From Enterobacter cloacae complex sp. R_G8 (lineage in GTDB: Bacteria > Pseudomonadota > Gammaproteobacteria > Enterobacterales > Enterobacteriaceae): a DNA stretch of 64,000 bases. Shown piece after piece: positions 1-10,689 of the stretch (position 1 is its first letter; each line of letters opens with the position of its first letter). The stretch covers positions 4,774,001-4,838,000 of the forward strand of contig NZ_CP102246.1 in the NCBI RefSeq assembly GCF_024599795.1, written 5' to 3'. The notes beneath the pieces were generated by a model, which was given only the letters and a program-made list of their open reading frames with translations, was not told where the DNA came from and ran no database searches. Made by a program: the position numbers and the translations under genes.

Positions 1-544
1 GGTGCGTGGCCGGCAGAGAGGAGAGGCCCAGACCAAACAACACCGAGAAGAAGATGATAGGCAGCATCTCGCCCTTCGCCATCGACGCCACAATGTTGGT
101 CGGCACCAGCGACAGGATCGTACCCATCAGGCCATGCGCATGGCTCTGCACATCAGCGGTCGTACTTTGGTATTTCGAAATATCCACCGTCGCCAGTTGC
201 GACATATCAATCCCGGAGCCTGGCTGGAAGACATTCGCCATGGTGATGCCGAGAATGATGGCAATCGTCGTGATCACTTCGAAATAGATAATGGTTTTTG
301 CACCGATGCGGCCTAACTGTTTTGCATCACCGACACCGGCGATACCCACCACCAGCGTAGAGATCACAATCGGCACCACAATCATCTTGATCAGATGAAT
401 AAAGATATCACCCGCCGGTGAGAGCAGGTTCGCAATCAGCCACTCACGGCTGTCGCTGTGATAATGGAGATAACTCCCCAGCAGGATACCCAGCACAAGG
501 GCCAGCAGGATTTGCCAGGCCAGGCTGACTTTAACGTTTTTCAT
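1..544 (-). CDS. gltP: Glutamate/aspartate:proton symporter GltP (N-terminal part)
   Basis: Inner-membrane dicarboxylate/amino acid:cation symporter (DAACS family) that imports glutamate and aspartate with protons. About 181 codons are present, beginning MKNVKVSLAWQILLALVLG; the 3' end lies beyond base 1. Hydrophobic segments and the family stretch KMIVVPIVISTLVVGIAG (about residues 53-70) are visible. The ATG is at 544-542. It is transcribed away from acs, so the two genes share a 423-bp control region. In E. coli K-12 the nrf operon lies between acs and gltP; here they are direct neighbours. Identification rests on family resemblance and synteny. Confidence 0.93.
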   Translation of the reverse strand, partial: MKNVKVSLAWQILLALVLGILLGSYLHYHSDSREWLIANLLSPAGDIFIHLIKMIVVPIVISTLVVGIAGVGDAKQLGRIGAKTIIYFEVITTIAIILGITMANVFQPGSGIDMSQLATVDISKYQSTTADVQSHAHGLMGTILSLVPTNIVASMAKGEMLPIIFFSVLFGLGLSSLPATH

Positions 545-795
545 AGAAACTGACTTCCTCAATGAAGCACCTTATTCACACAAACTGCATGAATATGGAG
601 ACATACTGAAAGGGTATGAATTGTGTTGCGTTGGTTTATGGGATTTTTTAACGCGGCGTATGAGTATCATTTGCGCGGTATGTTGCGCAAGCCTTAAAGA
701 ACGACGCATTTCACTACGAAAAGCCGCGATGACGCGAGTTTATGATAATTCTTATAAATAACCGTTTGTTATAAAAACGCTTTTTTAAACGCAAA

Positions 796-811
796 TGTGA
801 ATAATCCGCAC
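796..811 (+). promoter_or_regulatory. Possible CRP site in the gltP-acs intergenic region
   Basis: The sequence tgtgaataatccgcac has a perfect left half-site (TGTGA) and a weak right half (CGCAC against TCACA). It lies about 160 bp upstream of acs, where E. coli acs is CRP-activated. The rest of 545-967 is AT-rich and holds the acs ribosome binding site (aaggag at 951-956); I see no gene in it. The CRP assignment is inferred from one good half-site. Confidence 0.4.
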
Positions 812-967
812 GGTAAATTATTTTCCTTCAAAGTTTCATTCGCTCATTTTTCATACTATTCAAACAATGCGTGATCTGTAGCCCAAATAATAAACAAAGC
901 TTGTAAAGCCCCTACTATTAACGTTTTTGCGACATATTATTAACATCTTACAAGGAGAAAAAAAGCC

Positions 968-2926
968 ATGAGCCAAATACACAAACATGACATTCCCGCT
1001 AACATTGCGGACCGTTGCCTGATAAACCCGGAGCAATACCACGAGAAGTATCAGCAATCTGTCTCTGACCCTGACGCCTTCTGGGGCGAGCAGGGCCATA
1101 TTCTTGACTGGATCAAACCTTACCAGAAGGTGAAGAACACCTCCTTTGCGCCGGGTAACGTTTCTATTAAATGGTATGAAGACGGCACGCTGAACCTTGC
1201 GGCGAACTGCCTCGATCGCCATCTTGCCGAACGCGGTAACGAAACGGCTATCATCTGGGAAGGCGACGACGCCTCTCAGAGCAAACATATCACCTATAAA
1301 GAGCTGCACCGTGACGTATGCCGCTTCGCCAACGTCCTGCTGGAGAGGGGCATCAAAAAAGGCGATGTGGTCGCTATCTATATGCCAATGGTGCCGGAAG
1401 CGGCGGTGGCGATGCTGGCCTGCGCGCGCATCGGCGCGATCCATTCCGTTATCTTTGGCGGGTTCTCGCCGGAAGCAGTTGCCGGGCGTATTGTCGACTC
1501 AAGTTCGAAACTGGTGATCACCGCCGATGAAGGCGTGCGTGCCGGGCGCGGTATTCCCCTGAAGAAAAATGTCGACGAAGCGCTGAAAAATCCGAACGTC
1601 AAAACCGTCAGCAACGTTATTGTCCTTAAGCGTACCGGTGGCAAGATCGACTGGAACGAAGGGCGTGACCTGTGGTGGAGCGATCTGATTGAGAAAGCGA
1701 GCGACCAGCATCAACCGCAAGAGATGAACGCGGAAGATCCACTGTTTATTCTCTATACCTCCGGCTCCACCGGCAAACCCAAAGGCGTGCTGCACACCAC
1801 CGGCGGCTATCTGGTCTATGCGGCCACCACGTTCAAATATGTCTTCGACTACCATCCGGGCGATATCTACTGGTGTACCGCCGACGTGGGTTGGGTCACC
1901 GGGCACAGCTACCTGCTGTACGGCCCGCTGGCCTGTGGCGCAACGACGCTGATGTTTGAGGGTGTGCCGAACTGGCCGACCCCGGCGCGAATGTGTCAGG
2001 TGGTCGATAAGCACCAGGTTAACATTCTCTACACCGCGCCAACGGCCATCCGTGCGCTGATGGCGGAAGGTGACAAGGCCATCGAAGGCACGGACCGCTC
2101 TTCCCTGCGCATCCTCGGTTCCGTGGGTGAGCCCATCAACCCGGAAGCCTGGGAGTGGTACTGGAAAAAAATCGGTAACGAGAAATGCCCGGTCATGGAC
2201 ACCTGGTGGCAGACCGAAACCGGCGGCTTCATGATCACCCCGATGCCTGGCGCCACCCAGCTAAAAGCCGGTTCCGCAACCCGCCCGTTCTTTGGCGTCC
2301 AGCCTGCGCTGGTGGATAACGAAGGCAATCCGCTGGACGGTGCCACCGAAGGCAACCTGGTGATCACCGATTCCTGGCCGGGCCAGGCGCGTACGCTGTT
2401 CGGCGACCATGAGCGCTTCGAGCAGACCTACTTCTCAACCTTTAAAAACATGTACTTCAGCGGCGACGGTGCGCGTCGTGACGAGGATGGCTACTACTGG
2501 ATCACCGGGCGCGTGGACGACGTGCTAAACGTCTCCGGCCACCGTCTGGGCACCGCGGAGATTGAATCCGCGCTGGTATCGCATCCGAAGATCGCCGAAG
2601 CCGCGGTCGTGGGTATTCCGCACAACATTAAAGGCCAGGCGATTTACGCCTACGTCACCCTGAACCACGGTGAAGAGCCGTCGCCAGAGCTGTATGCCGA
2701 AGTGCGCAACTGGGTCCGCAAAGAGATTGGCCCGCTTGCCACGCCGGATGTGCTGCACTGGACTGACTCTCTGCCGAAAACCCGCTCAGGAAAAATTATG
2801 CGCCGAATCTTGCGCAAAATCGCGGCAGGTGACACCAGCAACCTCGGCGATACCTCAACGCTCGCCGATCCGGGTGTGGTGGAAAAACTGCTCGAAGAGA
2901 AGCAGGCCATCGCAATGCCATCGTAA
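968..2926 (+). CDS. acs: Acetyl-CoA synthetase (AMP-forming)
   Basis: Converts acetate, ATP and CoA to acetyl-CoA through acetyl-AMP; the high-affinity acetate scavenging route. 652 residues, the usual family length. Adenylate-forming motifs are present: the P-loop-like [11 protein letters not shown] near residue 264, [10 protein letters not shown] near 414, and near the C-terminus [11 protein letters not shown], whose Lys is the conserved catalytic lysine that is reversibly acetylated in Salmonella and E. coli. The start follows an aaggag ribosome binding site. It heads the acs-yjcH-actP group; an inverted pair of palindromic repeats separates acs from yjcH. Confidence 0.98.
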   Translation: MSQIHKHDIPANIADRCLINPEQYHEKYQQSVSDPDAFWGEQGHILDWIKPYQKVKNTSFAPGNVSIKWYEDGTLNLAANCLDRHLAERGNETAIIWEGDDASQSKHITYKELHRDVCRFANVLLERGIKKGDVVAIYMPMVPEAAVAMLACARIGAIHSVIFGGFSPEAVAGRIVDSSSKLVITADEGVRAGRGIPLKKNVDEALKNPNVKTVSNVIVLKRTGGKIDWNEGRDLWWSDLIEKASDQHQPQEMNAEDPLFILYTSGSTGKPKGVLHTTGGYLVYAATTFKYVFDYHPGDIYWCTADVGWVTGHSYLLYGPLACGATTLMFEGVPNWPTPARMCQVVDKHQVNILYTAPTAIRALMAEGDKAIEGTDRSSLRILGSVGEPINPEAWEWYWKKIGNEKCPVMDTWWQTETGGFMITPMPGATQLKAGSATRPFFGVQPALVDNEGNPLDGATEGNLVITDSWPGQARTLFGDHERFEQTYFSTFKNMYFSGDGARRDEDGYYWITGRVDDVLNVSGHRLGTAEIESALVSHPKIAEAAVVGIPHNIKGQAIYAYVTLNHGEEPSPELYAEVRNWVRKEIGPLATPDVLHWTDSLPKTRSGKIMRRILRKIAAGDTSNLGDTSTLADPGVVEKLLEEKQAIAMPS

Positions 2927-2934
2927 TCTTTTCT

Positions 2935-3023
2935 CCCTCTCCCTGTGGGAGAGGGCCGGGGTGAGGGCATCAGACCGCACCTTCCTCCCCTCACCCTAAC
3001 CCTCTCCCCACAGGGGAGAGGGG
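2935..3023. repeat. Inverted pair of ccctctccc/gggagaggg palindromes
   Basis: Copy 1 (2935-2967) reads ccctctccctgtgggagaggg followed by ccggggtgaggg. Copy 2 (2988-3023) is the same unit inverted: ccctcaccctaa, then ccctctcccc-aca-ggggagaggg. They lie in the acs-yjcH intercistronic gap. Each copy can form a stem-loop, and the two can pair with each other. Further copies occur at 7124, 7504/8817 (split), 8861, 22205 and 43607. Confidence 0.85.
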
Positions 3024-3060
3024 ATAAAACAAACCAACCTTACTTCTGGAGATTTCTGTG

Positions 3061-5021
<1,961 letters not shown>

Positions 5022-5029
5022 GTCTTGAT

Positions 5030-5049
5030 CCCCGGCCTTCGGGCCGGGG
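5030..5049. terminator. Hairpin terminator between convergent actP and cidB-like gene
   Basis: Perfect 8-bp stem CCCCGGCC-TTCG-GGCCGGGG with a stable tetraloop, eight bases after the actP stop. It lacks a long T-run on either side but lies exactly in the 31-bp gap between two convergent genes. Confidence 0.7.
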
Positions 5050-5052
5050 AGT

Positions 5053-5742
5053 TCAGAACATCACCCACGCCACCAGCGGCGCAATCAGCACCATCAACAC
5101 GCCGGAAAGCATCATCACCAGGCTTGCTACCACGCCCTCCTGCTGACCCAACTCATAAGAACGTGCCGTTCCCGCGCCGTGTGACGCCGCGCCAAATCCC
5201 GCCCCTTTTGCCAACCCTTCACGGATAGAAAGCCGCAGAAATAGCATATCGCCCACCGCCATGCCGAAGACACCGGTAACGACCACAAACAACGCCACCA
5301 GATCCGGCTGGCCGCCGAGTGGTTTGGCTGCCGCCAGTGCAAATGGCGTCGTCACCGAGCGCACAGCCAGGCTGCGCTGAATTTCATCGGGCAGCGTAAA
5401 CAACCGCGCCAGCCAGACCGAGCTACAGACCGCCACCACCGTGGCGGTGATCACACCCGCGCTGAGCGACATCCAGTGGCGTTTGATAATCGCCAGATTG
5501 TCGTACACCGGCACTGCAAAGGCGATGGTGGCCGGACCCAGTAGCCACAGCAACCAGTGGGATTCACCGATGTAGTTCTGCCAGGAGATATGGCCGAAAA
5601 CTAGCATCAGCACCAGCAGGATCGGCGTAAAGACCAGCGGCATCAGCGGCAAGGCGTGAAAACGACGATACAGGCGCTTGTTGGCAAAGTAGATAACCAG
5701 GGTGGCAATCAGGCACAGCACGCTGATTTGAAAGTTAGTCAT
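5053..5742 (-). CDS. CidB/LrgB family membrane protein
   Basis: 229-residue polytopic membrane protein of the LrgB/CidB (YohK) family, associated with murein hydrolase export, cell death modulation and pyruvate/metabolite transport in other bacteria. Family signatures visible are LGPATIAFAVPVYDN (about 67-81), RSVTTPFALAAAKPLGG (about 128-144) and GFGAASHGAGTARSYELGQQEG (about 182-203). The start overlaps the end of the upstream cidA-like gene by eight bases, so the pair is an operon. It lies where K-12 carries yjcF, which is missing. Which paralogue it is cannot be decided. Confidence 0.88.
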   Translation of the reverse strand: MTNFQISVLCLIATLVIYFANKRLYRRFHALPLMPLVFTPILLVLMLVFGHISWQNYIGESHWLLWLLGPATIAFAVPVYDNLAIIKRHWMSLSAGVITATVVAVCSSVWLARLFTLPDEIQRSLAVRSVTTPFALAAAKPLGGQPDLVALFVVVTGVFGMAVGDMLFLRLSIREGLAKGAGFGAASHGAGTARSYELGQQEGVVASLVMMLSGVLMVLIAPLVAWVMF

Positions 5743-6145
5743 TTTTTTGCCTGCTGATTTCGAACCGATAGACTTTGTCCACTACCCAGGCGGTAGCGCC
5801 CAGCACCATCAACGTGCTCAGCGCGATGACTGCGAAGATCCGCCAGCCGTCCACCATCAGCAGTTGCGCATAATTTACCACCGCCACCACGGCAGGGACA
5901 AAGAACAGCAGCATCTCCGCCAGCAGCCAGCGCGCGCCGGCGCGTACCCAGTTGAGGGGGATTACGCGACAGAGGATGAGCGTCAACATCAGCAGCATTC
6001 CCACCAGGTTGGCAGGCAGCGGCAGATGCAGCCAGCCGACAAGATATTCTGCAAAAACAAACAGTCCCGCGTAGAGCAGTACCTGAAGCGGCACCAGGAG
6101 TCTTTGCACAACGGCAGGCGTAACACGGCTTAACGCCACGGCCAT
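5735..6145 (-). CDS. CidA/LrgA family membrane protein
   Basis: Small holin-like membrane protein of the CidA/LrgA (YohJ) family, 136 residues with four hydrophobic segments and the family core LPANLVGMLLMLTLI followed by FFVPAVVAVVNY. The ATG at 6145 is preferred over an upstream in-frame TTG because tgagg lies nine bases before it. It is the first gene of a two-gene operon with the cidB-like gene. A LysR-type regulator is divergently transcribed across a gap of about 100 bp, the arrangement seen for cidR-cidAB in Gram-positive bacteria. Confidence 0.87.
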   Translation of the reverse strand: MAVALSRVTPAVVQRLLVPLQVLLYAGLFVFAEYLVGWLHLPLPANLVGMLLMLTLILCRVIPLNWVRAGARWLLAEMLLFFVPAVVAVVNYAQLLMVDGWRIFAVIALSTLMVLGATAWVVDKVYRFEISRQKND

Positions 6146-6247
6146 GGGGGTTTTCCTCAAGAATGAGACGAGGCGCTAGTATAGTGAGCGCACGGTATGG
6201 ACTGAAATGAATTAAAATCATCGAAGGTATAGTTTCGAGGAATAATC

Positions 6248-7135
6248 ATGGACATAAGAACGCTGCGCTATTTTGTCGAAGTGGTTCGCCAGCAGAGTTT
6301 TACCCGCGCAGCGGAGAAGTTATTCGTAACCCAACCCACCATCAGCAAGATGCTGAAAAACCTCGAAGATGAACTCAACTGTACCCTGCTTATCCGCGAC
6401 GGACGCAAGCTGTTGCTCACCGATACCGGGCGCGTGGTGTTCGAACGGGGGCTGGCGATCCTGGCCGAGTTTCGTCAGCTGGAAGCGGAGCTTGATGATA
6501 TAAATCATCTGACCAAAGGGGTGCTGCGCCTTGGCATCCCGCCAATGGTCGGGATGATGATGGCCGGGCCGATTAGCCTGTTTCGCCAGCGTTACCCCGG
6601 CGTCGAACTCAAAATTTCGGAGTTTGGTGGGTTAACCGTCCAGCAGGCGGTTACTAACGGCGAGCTGGACGTCGCCATGACAGCCCTCCCCGTTGAGGAA
6701 GAGAGCGGTCTGGCGACGCTTCCGCTCTTTAGCCATCCGCTGTGCGTGCTGGTTCCCCGCTCCGGTGACTGGCTGAAGCGAGACTCAGTGAAACCTGAAC
6801 TGCTCGGTGAATACCCTCTGTTGATCTACAACGAAGATTTCGCCCTCAGCCGCCAGCTAATGACGCTGTTTAATCAACATAGCGTGAAGCCGCGCATTGC
6901 GGTGCGCAGCGGCCAGTGGGATTTCCTGGCAGCGATGGTGCAGGCAGGCGTGGGGATTGCCATTCTGCCGCAACCCATTTGCGAGCGTCTGGATAAAAAC
7001 ACGTTGCGCTGGATCCCACTCGAAAGCGATTTGCACTGGCAACTGGGGATGATCTGGCGAGAAGGGATATATTTGTCGCACAGCGCCCAGGCGTGGCTGC
7101 AATGTTGTGAGGGATTTTGGGTGCCCTCACCCTAA
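6248..7135 (+). CDS. LysR-type regulator, CidR-like
   Basis: 295-residue LysR family regulator. Residues 1-60 form the winged HTH (MDIRTLRYFVEVVRQQSFTR, then AAEKLFVTQPTISKMLKNLE), followed by a substrate-binding fold from about 90 onward (LRLGIPPMVGMMMAGPI). Its divergent position to the cidAB-like operon makes it the probable activator of that operon, by analogy with CidR; the ligand is unknown (acetate or pyruvate is a guess from the family). The last four codons and the stop (VPSP, TAA) are supplied by an intergenic palindromic repeat that begins at 7124, so the natural C-terminus has probably been altered. Confidence 0.9.
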   Translation: MDIRTLRYFVEVVRQQSFTRAAEKLFVTQPTISKMLKNLEDELNCTLLIRDGRKLLLTDTGRVVFERGLAILAEFRQLEAELDDINHLTKGVLRLGIPPMVGMMMAGPISLFRQRYPGVELKISEFGGLTVQQAVTNGELDVAMTALPVEEESGLATLPLFSHPLCVLVPRSGDWLKRDSVKPELLGEYPLLIYNEDFALSRQLMTLFNQHSVKPRIAVRSGQWDFLAAMVQAGVGIAILPQPICERLDKNTLRWIPLESDLHWQLGMIWREGIYLSHSAQAWLQCCEGFWVPSP

Positions 7136-7157
7136 CCCTCTCCCACAGGGTTGAGGG
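7124..7157 (+). repeat. Palindromic repeat overlapping the LysR gene end
   Basis: Copy of the ccctcaccctaaccctctccc-aca-gggttgaggg family. Its first twelve bases include the stop codon of the LysR gene. The right arm is degenerate compared with other copies (gggttgaggg for gggagaggg). Confidence 0.75.
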
Positions 7158-7503
7158 ATCCCCAGTAATTTTTTTACCGAAAGCGACGAAAGTTGTTTCA
7201 GGAAAATTAATGACTTACAGCGACGCCCTGGTCCGGCTGTAAATCGCTGAGGCGTTTCCTGCAGGCCGGGGCGAGGCGCAGGGATGCGCCGAGAGGGCGG
7301 CTTTACAGGGACGTTACATCCGCCCGTCCCCGATAAGCCGGAAGGAATAAGACGAGGGCACCGCGAAGCGGCGATTTACCGCCGGGAGCCCGGGTCGCCA
7401 GGGTGGTGGCGACTGAGCCACCCTGGCACGTTCACGGGCTATGTCGTTACAGAGTAGCAAGGAACATAAAGTGAACGGAATTACCTCTACAGCCATATGT
7501 TCC
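7158..7503. other. Hairpin-rich non-coding stretch of unknown nature
   Basis: No credible gene. The stretch contains several internal inverted repeats: TTACAG (7215-7220) with CTGTAA (7237-7242), CAGCGA (7218-7223) with TCGCTG (7244-7249), and a 10-bp perfect stem GCCAGGGTGG/CCACCCTGGC at 7397-7427. It is GC-rich in the middle and lies between a palindromic repeat and the IS481 insertion. It could be a dispersed non-coding element or a structured RNA. I cannot name a family. Confidence 0.45.
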
Positions 7504-7526
7504 CCCTCACCCCAACCCTCTCCCTC
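7504..7526 (+). repeat. Left part of a palindromic repeat split by the IS element
   Basis: ccctcaccccaaccctctccctc ends exactly at the IS left end. Joined to 8817-8827 (aagggagaggg) after removing the IS and one copy of the ccctc target duplication, it restores a full ccctctccc/gggagaggg unit like those elsewhere in the window. Confidence 0.8.
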
Positions 7527-8811
7527 TGTACGGTCCGGGGACATAGTGAACACTTGTTCGGGGACATGGTAGACACTTACAACTAAGGCATAAGAACCCG
7601 TTTATGGAGTCGCTTATGCCCTGGGATGCGAGAGATACCATGTCATTACGTACCGAGTTTGTTTTGTTCGCCTCGCAGGACGGGGCGAACATCCGTTCCC
7701 TCTGCCGTCGCTTCGGCATTTCACCTGCCACCGGCTACAAGTGGCTTCGTCGCTGGATGGAGGAAGGTTCCTCCGGCCTTCAGGACCGCCCGCGCATACC
7801 GCACCATTCCCCGAACCGCTCATCTGACGACATCACTGCCCTGCTGCGTATGGCCCATGACCGCCATGAACGCTGGGGCGCACGCAAGATAAAGCGCTGG
7901 CTGGAAGACCAGGGGCACCGTATGCCCGCCTTCAGCACCGTTCATAACCTGATGGCCCGTCACGGCCTGCTGCCGGGCACTTCACCGGGCATTCCCGCCA
8001 CGGGACGGTTCGAACATGACGCGCCGAACCGGCTCTGGCAGATGGATTTTAAGGGCCACTTTCCCTTTGGCGGTGGCCGCTGCCATCCGCTCACCCTGCT
8101 GGATGACCACTCCCGTTTTTCCCTGTGCCTGGCGCACTGTAGCGATGAACGGCGTGAGACCGTGCAGCAACAACTGGTCAGCGTGTTTGAACGCTACGGC
8201 CTGCCGGACAGGATGACGATGGACAACGGCGCCCCGTGGGGAGACACCACCGGCACCTGGACGGCGCTCGAGCTGTGGCTGATGCGCCATGGTATCCGGG
8301 TGGGACACTCCCGGCCGTATCATCCGCAGACGCAGGGCAAGCTGGAGCGTTTTCACCGCAGCCTGAAGACGGAGGTGCTGCAGGGTAAATGGTTCGCGAG
8401 TGAGGGCGAACTGCAGCGCGCCTTCGACCACTGGCGGACGGTCTATAACCTTGAACGCCCGCATGAGGCGCTGGATATGGCGGTACCGGGCTCGCGGTAT
8501 CAGCCGTCATCGCGACGGTACAGCGGCAACACAACGCCCCCGGAATACGACGAGGGCGTGATGGTCAGGAAAGTGGATATCAGCGGAAAGCTGAGCGTGA
8601 AAGGGGTAAGTCTGAGCGCAGGCAAGGCGTTCAGGGGAGAACGGGTCGGGCTGAAGGAGATGCAGGAAGACGGCCGCTACGAGGTGTGGTGGTACAGCAC
8701 AAAAGTGGGGGTGATCGACCTGAAGAAAAAGTCGATCACCATGGGTAAAGGATGTTAAAAAGTGTTCACCATGTCCCCGAACACCTGTCTACCATGTCCC
8801 CGGACCGTACA
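7527..8811 (+). mobile_element. Complete IS481-family insertion sequence (1285 bp)
   Basis: The ends begin with a perfect 18-bp inverted repeat, TGTACGGTCCGGGGACAT. Each end then carries a second related copy, GTTCGGGGACATGGT, about 30 bp in, so each terminus has two GGGGACAT-containing motifs, probably transposase binding sites. A 5-bp direct repeat ccctc flanks the element (7522-7526 and 8812-8816), matching target duplication. One intact DDE transposase gene fills the element. The insertion site is inside a palindromic repeat unit. Confidence 0.92.
7616..8758 (+). CDS. IS481-family DDE transposase
   Basis: 380 residues. An N-terminal HTH (RTEFVLFASQDGANIRSLCR, then RFGISPATGYKWLRRW) precedes an integrase-like catalytic core with the three acidic residues in WQMDFKGHF, TMDNGAPWG and GKLERFHRSLKTE. 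The ATG at 7616 is preferred because GGAG lies at 7606-7609, six bases upstream; an in-frame ATG at 7604 has no such signal. The reading frame is intact, so the element may still be mobile. Confidence 0.93.
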   Translation: MPWDARDTMSLRTEFVLFASQDGANIRSLCRRFGISPATGYKWLRRWMEEGSSGLQDRPRIPHHSPNRSSDDITALLRMAHDRHERWGARKIKRWLEDQGHRMPAFSTVHNLMARHGLLPGTSPGIPATGRFEHDAPNRLWQMDFKGHFPFGGGRCHPLTLLDDHSRFSLCLAHCSDERRETVQQQLVSVFERYGLPDRMTMDNGAPWGDTTGTWTALELWLMRHGIRVGHSRPYHPQTQGKLERFHRSLKTEVLQGKWFASEGELQRAFDHWRTVYNLERPHEALDMAVPGSRYQPSSRRYSGNTTPPEYDEGVMVRKVDISGKLSVKGVSLSAGKAFRGERVGLKEMQEDGRYEVWWYSTKVGVIDLKKKSITMGKGC

Positions 8812-8860
8812 CCCTCAAGGGAGAGGGGGGGCCTCCGTGCAGGCATTATTTTGTGGGGAA

Positions 8861-8882
8861 CCCTCAGCCCACAGGGAGAGGG
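8861..8882 (+). repeat. Palindromic repeat, short copy
   Basis: ccctcagcccacagggagaggg, a shortened member of the ccctctccc family, 50 bp after the IS right end. It is followed by a REP-like element at 8897. Confidence 0.6.
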
Positions 8883-8896
8883 AACCGATCGCGCAC

Positions 8897-8926
8897 GTAG
8901 GCCCGGTAAGCGCAGCGCCACCGGGC
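8897..8926. repeat. REP-like palindrome
   Basis: gtaggcccggtaagcgcagcgccaccgggc: stem GCCCGGT/ACCGGGC (allowing the central bulge) typical of enterobacterial REP/PU elements, just downstream of yjcE. Confidence 0.7.
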
Positions 8927-8936
8927 AAAAACAGCG

Positions 8937-10583
8937 TTACTGATTCTCTATCAACAACGCTTCCAGCAGATCCAGATCGTGCAGCAGCTTTTGCAGCGTC
9001 TCGTTGCTGATCTGCCGCGTGGCGCGCAGGTGGTACAGCTCGGCACGCTCGGAGCGCAGCGCCGCCAGACGGAACCGGCGCTCCAGGTTCTCCTCCTGCA
9101 GCGAGCTTTCCACATCGTTACGCCCGTCTGCGCGGCGACGCAAATTACCAATCACGCGTGAGCTCACTTCCGTCAGCAGCTGATTGTCGATGTTCTCTTC
9201 GGCATCGGCGGCCAGGCGCTCCTCCATTTTCTGGATGGCCACAATCGCCACTTCGGCGGTGGCGGCGCGGGCAATCCGCTCCTCTTTATGCTGCTGGGTG
9301 GCGTCGCCTGCATCAATATGCTGTAGCAACAGCGGCAGCATAATTACCCCGACGAACAGGGAGAAGAGGATCACCCCCGCCGCCAGGAAGACCAGCTCGT
9401 AACGCGCCGGAAAGACATCCCCGGTAGGCAAGAGCAGCGGAATGGAGAGCACACCGGCAAGGGTGATCGCCCCGCGTACGCCTGCAAAGGAGGCAATCAG
9501 CAGTTCACGCGTTGTCCACGAACCGAACTCCATCGGCTTTTTCTTCAGGAAGCGCACGCTGAACTTTTTCATCGTCCACAGCCAGCCAAAACGCACCAGC
9601 ATCAGCGCCATATAGATCAGCACGATATCGGTAAACAACATCCAGGTTTCTACGTTCGGGTCGGCTTCGGCCGCCACCAGCGAGGATTCCATAATGCCCG
9701 GCAGCTGCAGGCCCAACAGCAGGAACACCATGCCGTTAAAGACAAACTCCAGCATCGCCCAGGTGCTGTTCGCACGCAGACGCATGGCCAGCGGTGCACG
9801 GCGCATTACGCCAGAGCGGGTGATGGTCATCCCTGCCGCAACCGCCGCCAGAATGCCCGATACCCCAATGTGTTCGGCAATCAGATAAGAGGCAAACGGC
9901 AGCAGGAACAGCAGCACGATCTGCGTAGCCGGCTCATCGCCACCCCAGCGGCTGAGAAAGCGCAGCGAACGGCCATACAGCCAGCTCACCACAAACCCGG
10001 CCAGGATACCGCCGATAGCCACCTTGAAGAATTCCAGCGTTGCGCCACCGATAGTAAAGATCATGGTCCCCATCGCGACGGCCACGGCGAACTTCAGGGC
10101 AACCAGACCGGAGGCGTCATTCATCAGCGCCTCTCCCTGTAAAATGCCCATGATTTTCTTCGGAATTCGCCCCTCACCCACAATGCCGGACAGCGCCACG
10201 GCATCGGTTGGCGACAGGACTGCGGCCAGTGCAAAAGCGGGTATAAGCGGGATCCCCGGGACCACCCAGTAGATCAGGAAACCAATCCCGACCACGGTCA
10301 CAACCACCAGCGCCAGCGCCAGACCGAAGATTTCGCGCCCATGTTCCAGAAACTCGCGTGTGGGTGTTTTCCAGCCATCGGCAAACAGCAGTGGCGGGAT
10401 AAACAGCACGAGGAACAGTTCCGGGTCGAACTCAACGTGCAGGCCGAACGTCGGCCACGCCAGCAGCGCGCCGATGGCAATTTGCATTAATGGCAGGGGG
10501 ACCTGAAAGGGCAGTACGCGTGTAACCACCCCGGATAATGAGACCACAAGGGTCATGATGAGTATTGTGAAAAAGATTTCCAT
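8937..10583 (-). CDS. yjcE: CPA1-family Na+/H+ antiporter YjcE
   Basis: Predicted inner-membrane cation/proton antiporter of the monovalent cation:proton antiporter-1 family. 548 residues (E. coli about 549) with about 12 transmembrane helices and a charged cytosolic C-terminal tail from about residue 420 (EERIARAATAEVAIVAIQKM onward). The family ion-path motif LSPTDAVALSGIVGEGRIP (about 122-140), followed by GEALMNDASGLVALKF, carries the conserved acidic residues. Monocistronic, downstream of ghxP on the same strand with a terminator between them. In K-12 yjcF follows; here the cid-like block and an IS do. Confidence 0.94.
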   Translation of the reverse strand: MEIFFTILIMTLVVSLSGVVTRVLPFQVPLPLMQIAIGALLAWPTFGLHVEFDPELFLVLFIPPLLFADGWKTPTREFLEHGREIFGLALALVVVTVVGIGFLIYWVVPGIPLIPAFALAAVLSPTDAVALSGIVGEGRIPKKIMGILQGEALMNDASGLVALKFAVAVAMGTMIFTIGGATLEFFKVAIGGILAGFVVSWLYGRSLRFLSRWGGDEPATQIVLLFLLPFASYLIAEHIGVSGILAAVAAGMTITRSGVMRRAPLAMRLRANSTWAMLEFVFNGMVFLLLGLQLPGIMESSLVAAEADPNVETWMLFTDIVLIYMALMLVRFGWLWTMKKFSVRFLKKKPMEFGSWTTRELLIASFAGVRGAITLAGVLSIPLLLPTGDVFPARYELVFLAAGVILFSLFVGVIMLPLLLQHIDAGDATQQHKEERIARAATAEVAIVAIQKMEERLAADAEENIDNQLLTEVSSRVIGNLRRRADGRNDVESSLQEENLERRFRLAALRSERAELYHLRATRQISNETLQKLLHDLDLLEALLIENQ

Positions 10584-10689
10584 GCGTTCCCTGTTTGCTG
10601 TGTTACTTATGTACTACGGAAGGCGTCGTGCCTTTTATTCTATCCTCCCCAGAGTAACGCAAAAGGCAACGGGATGAGTCCTGAAAATA

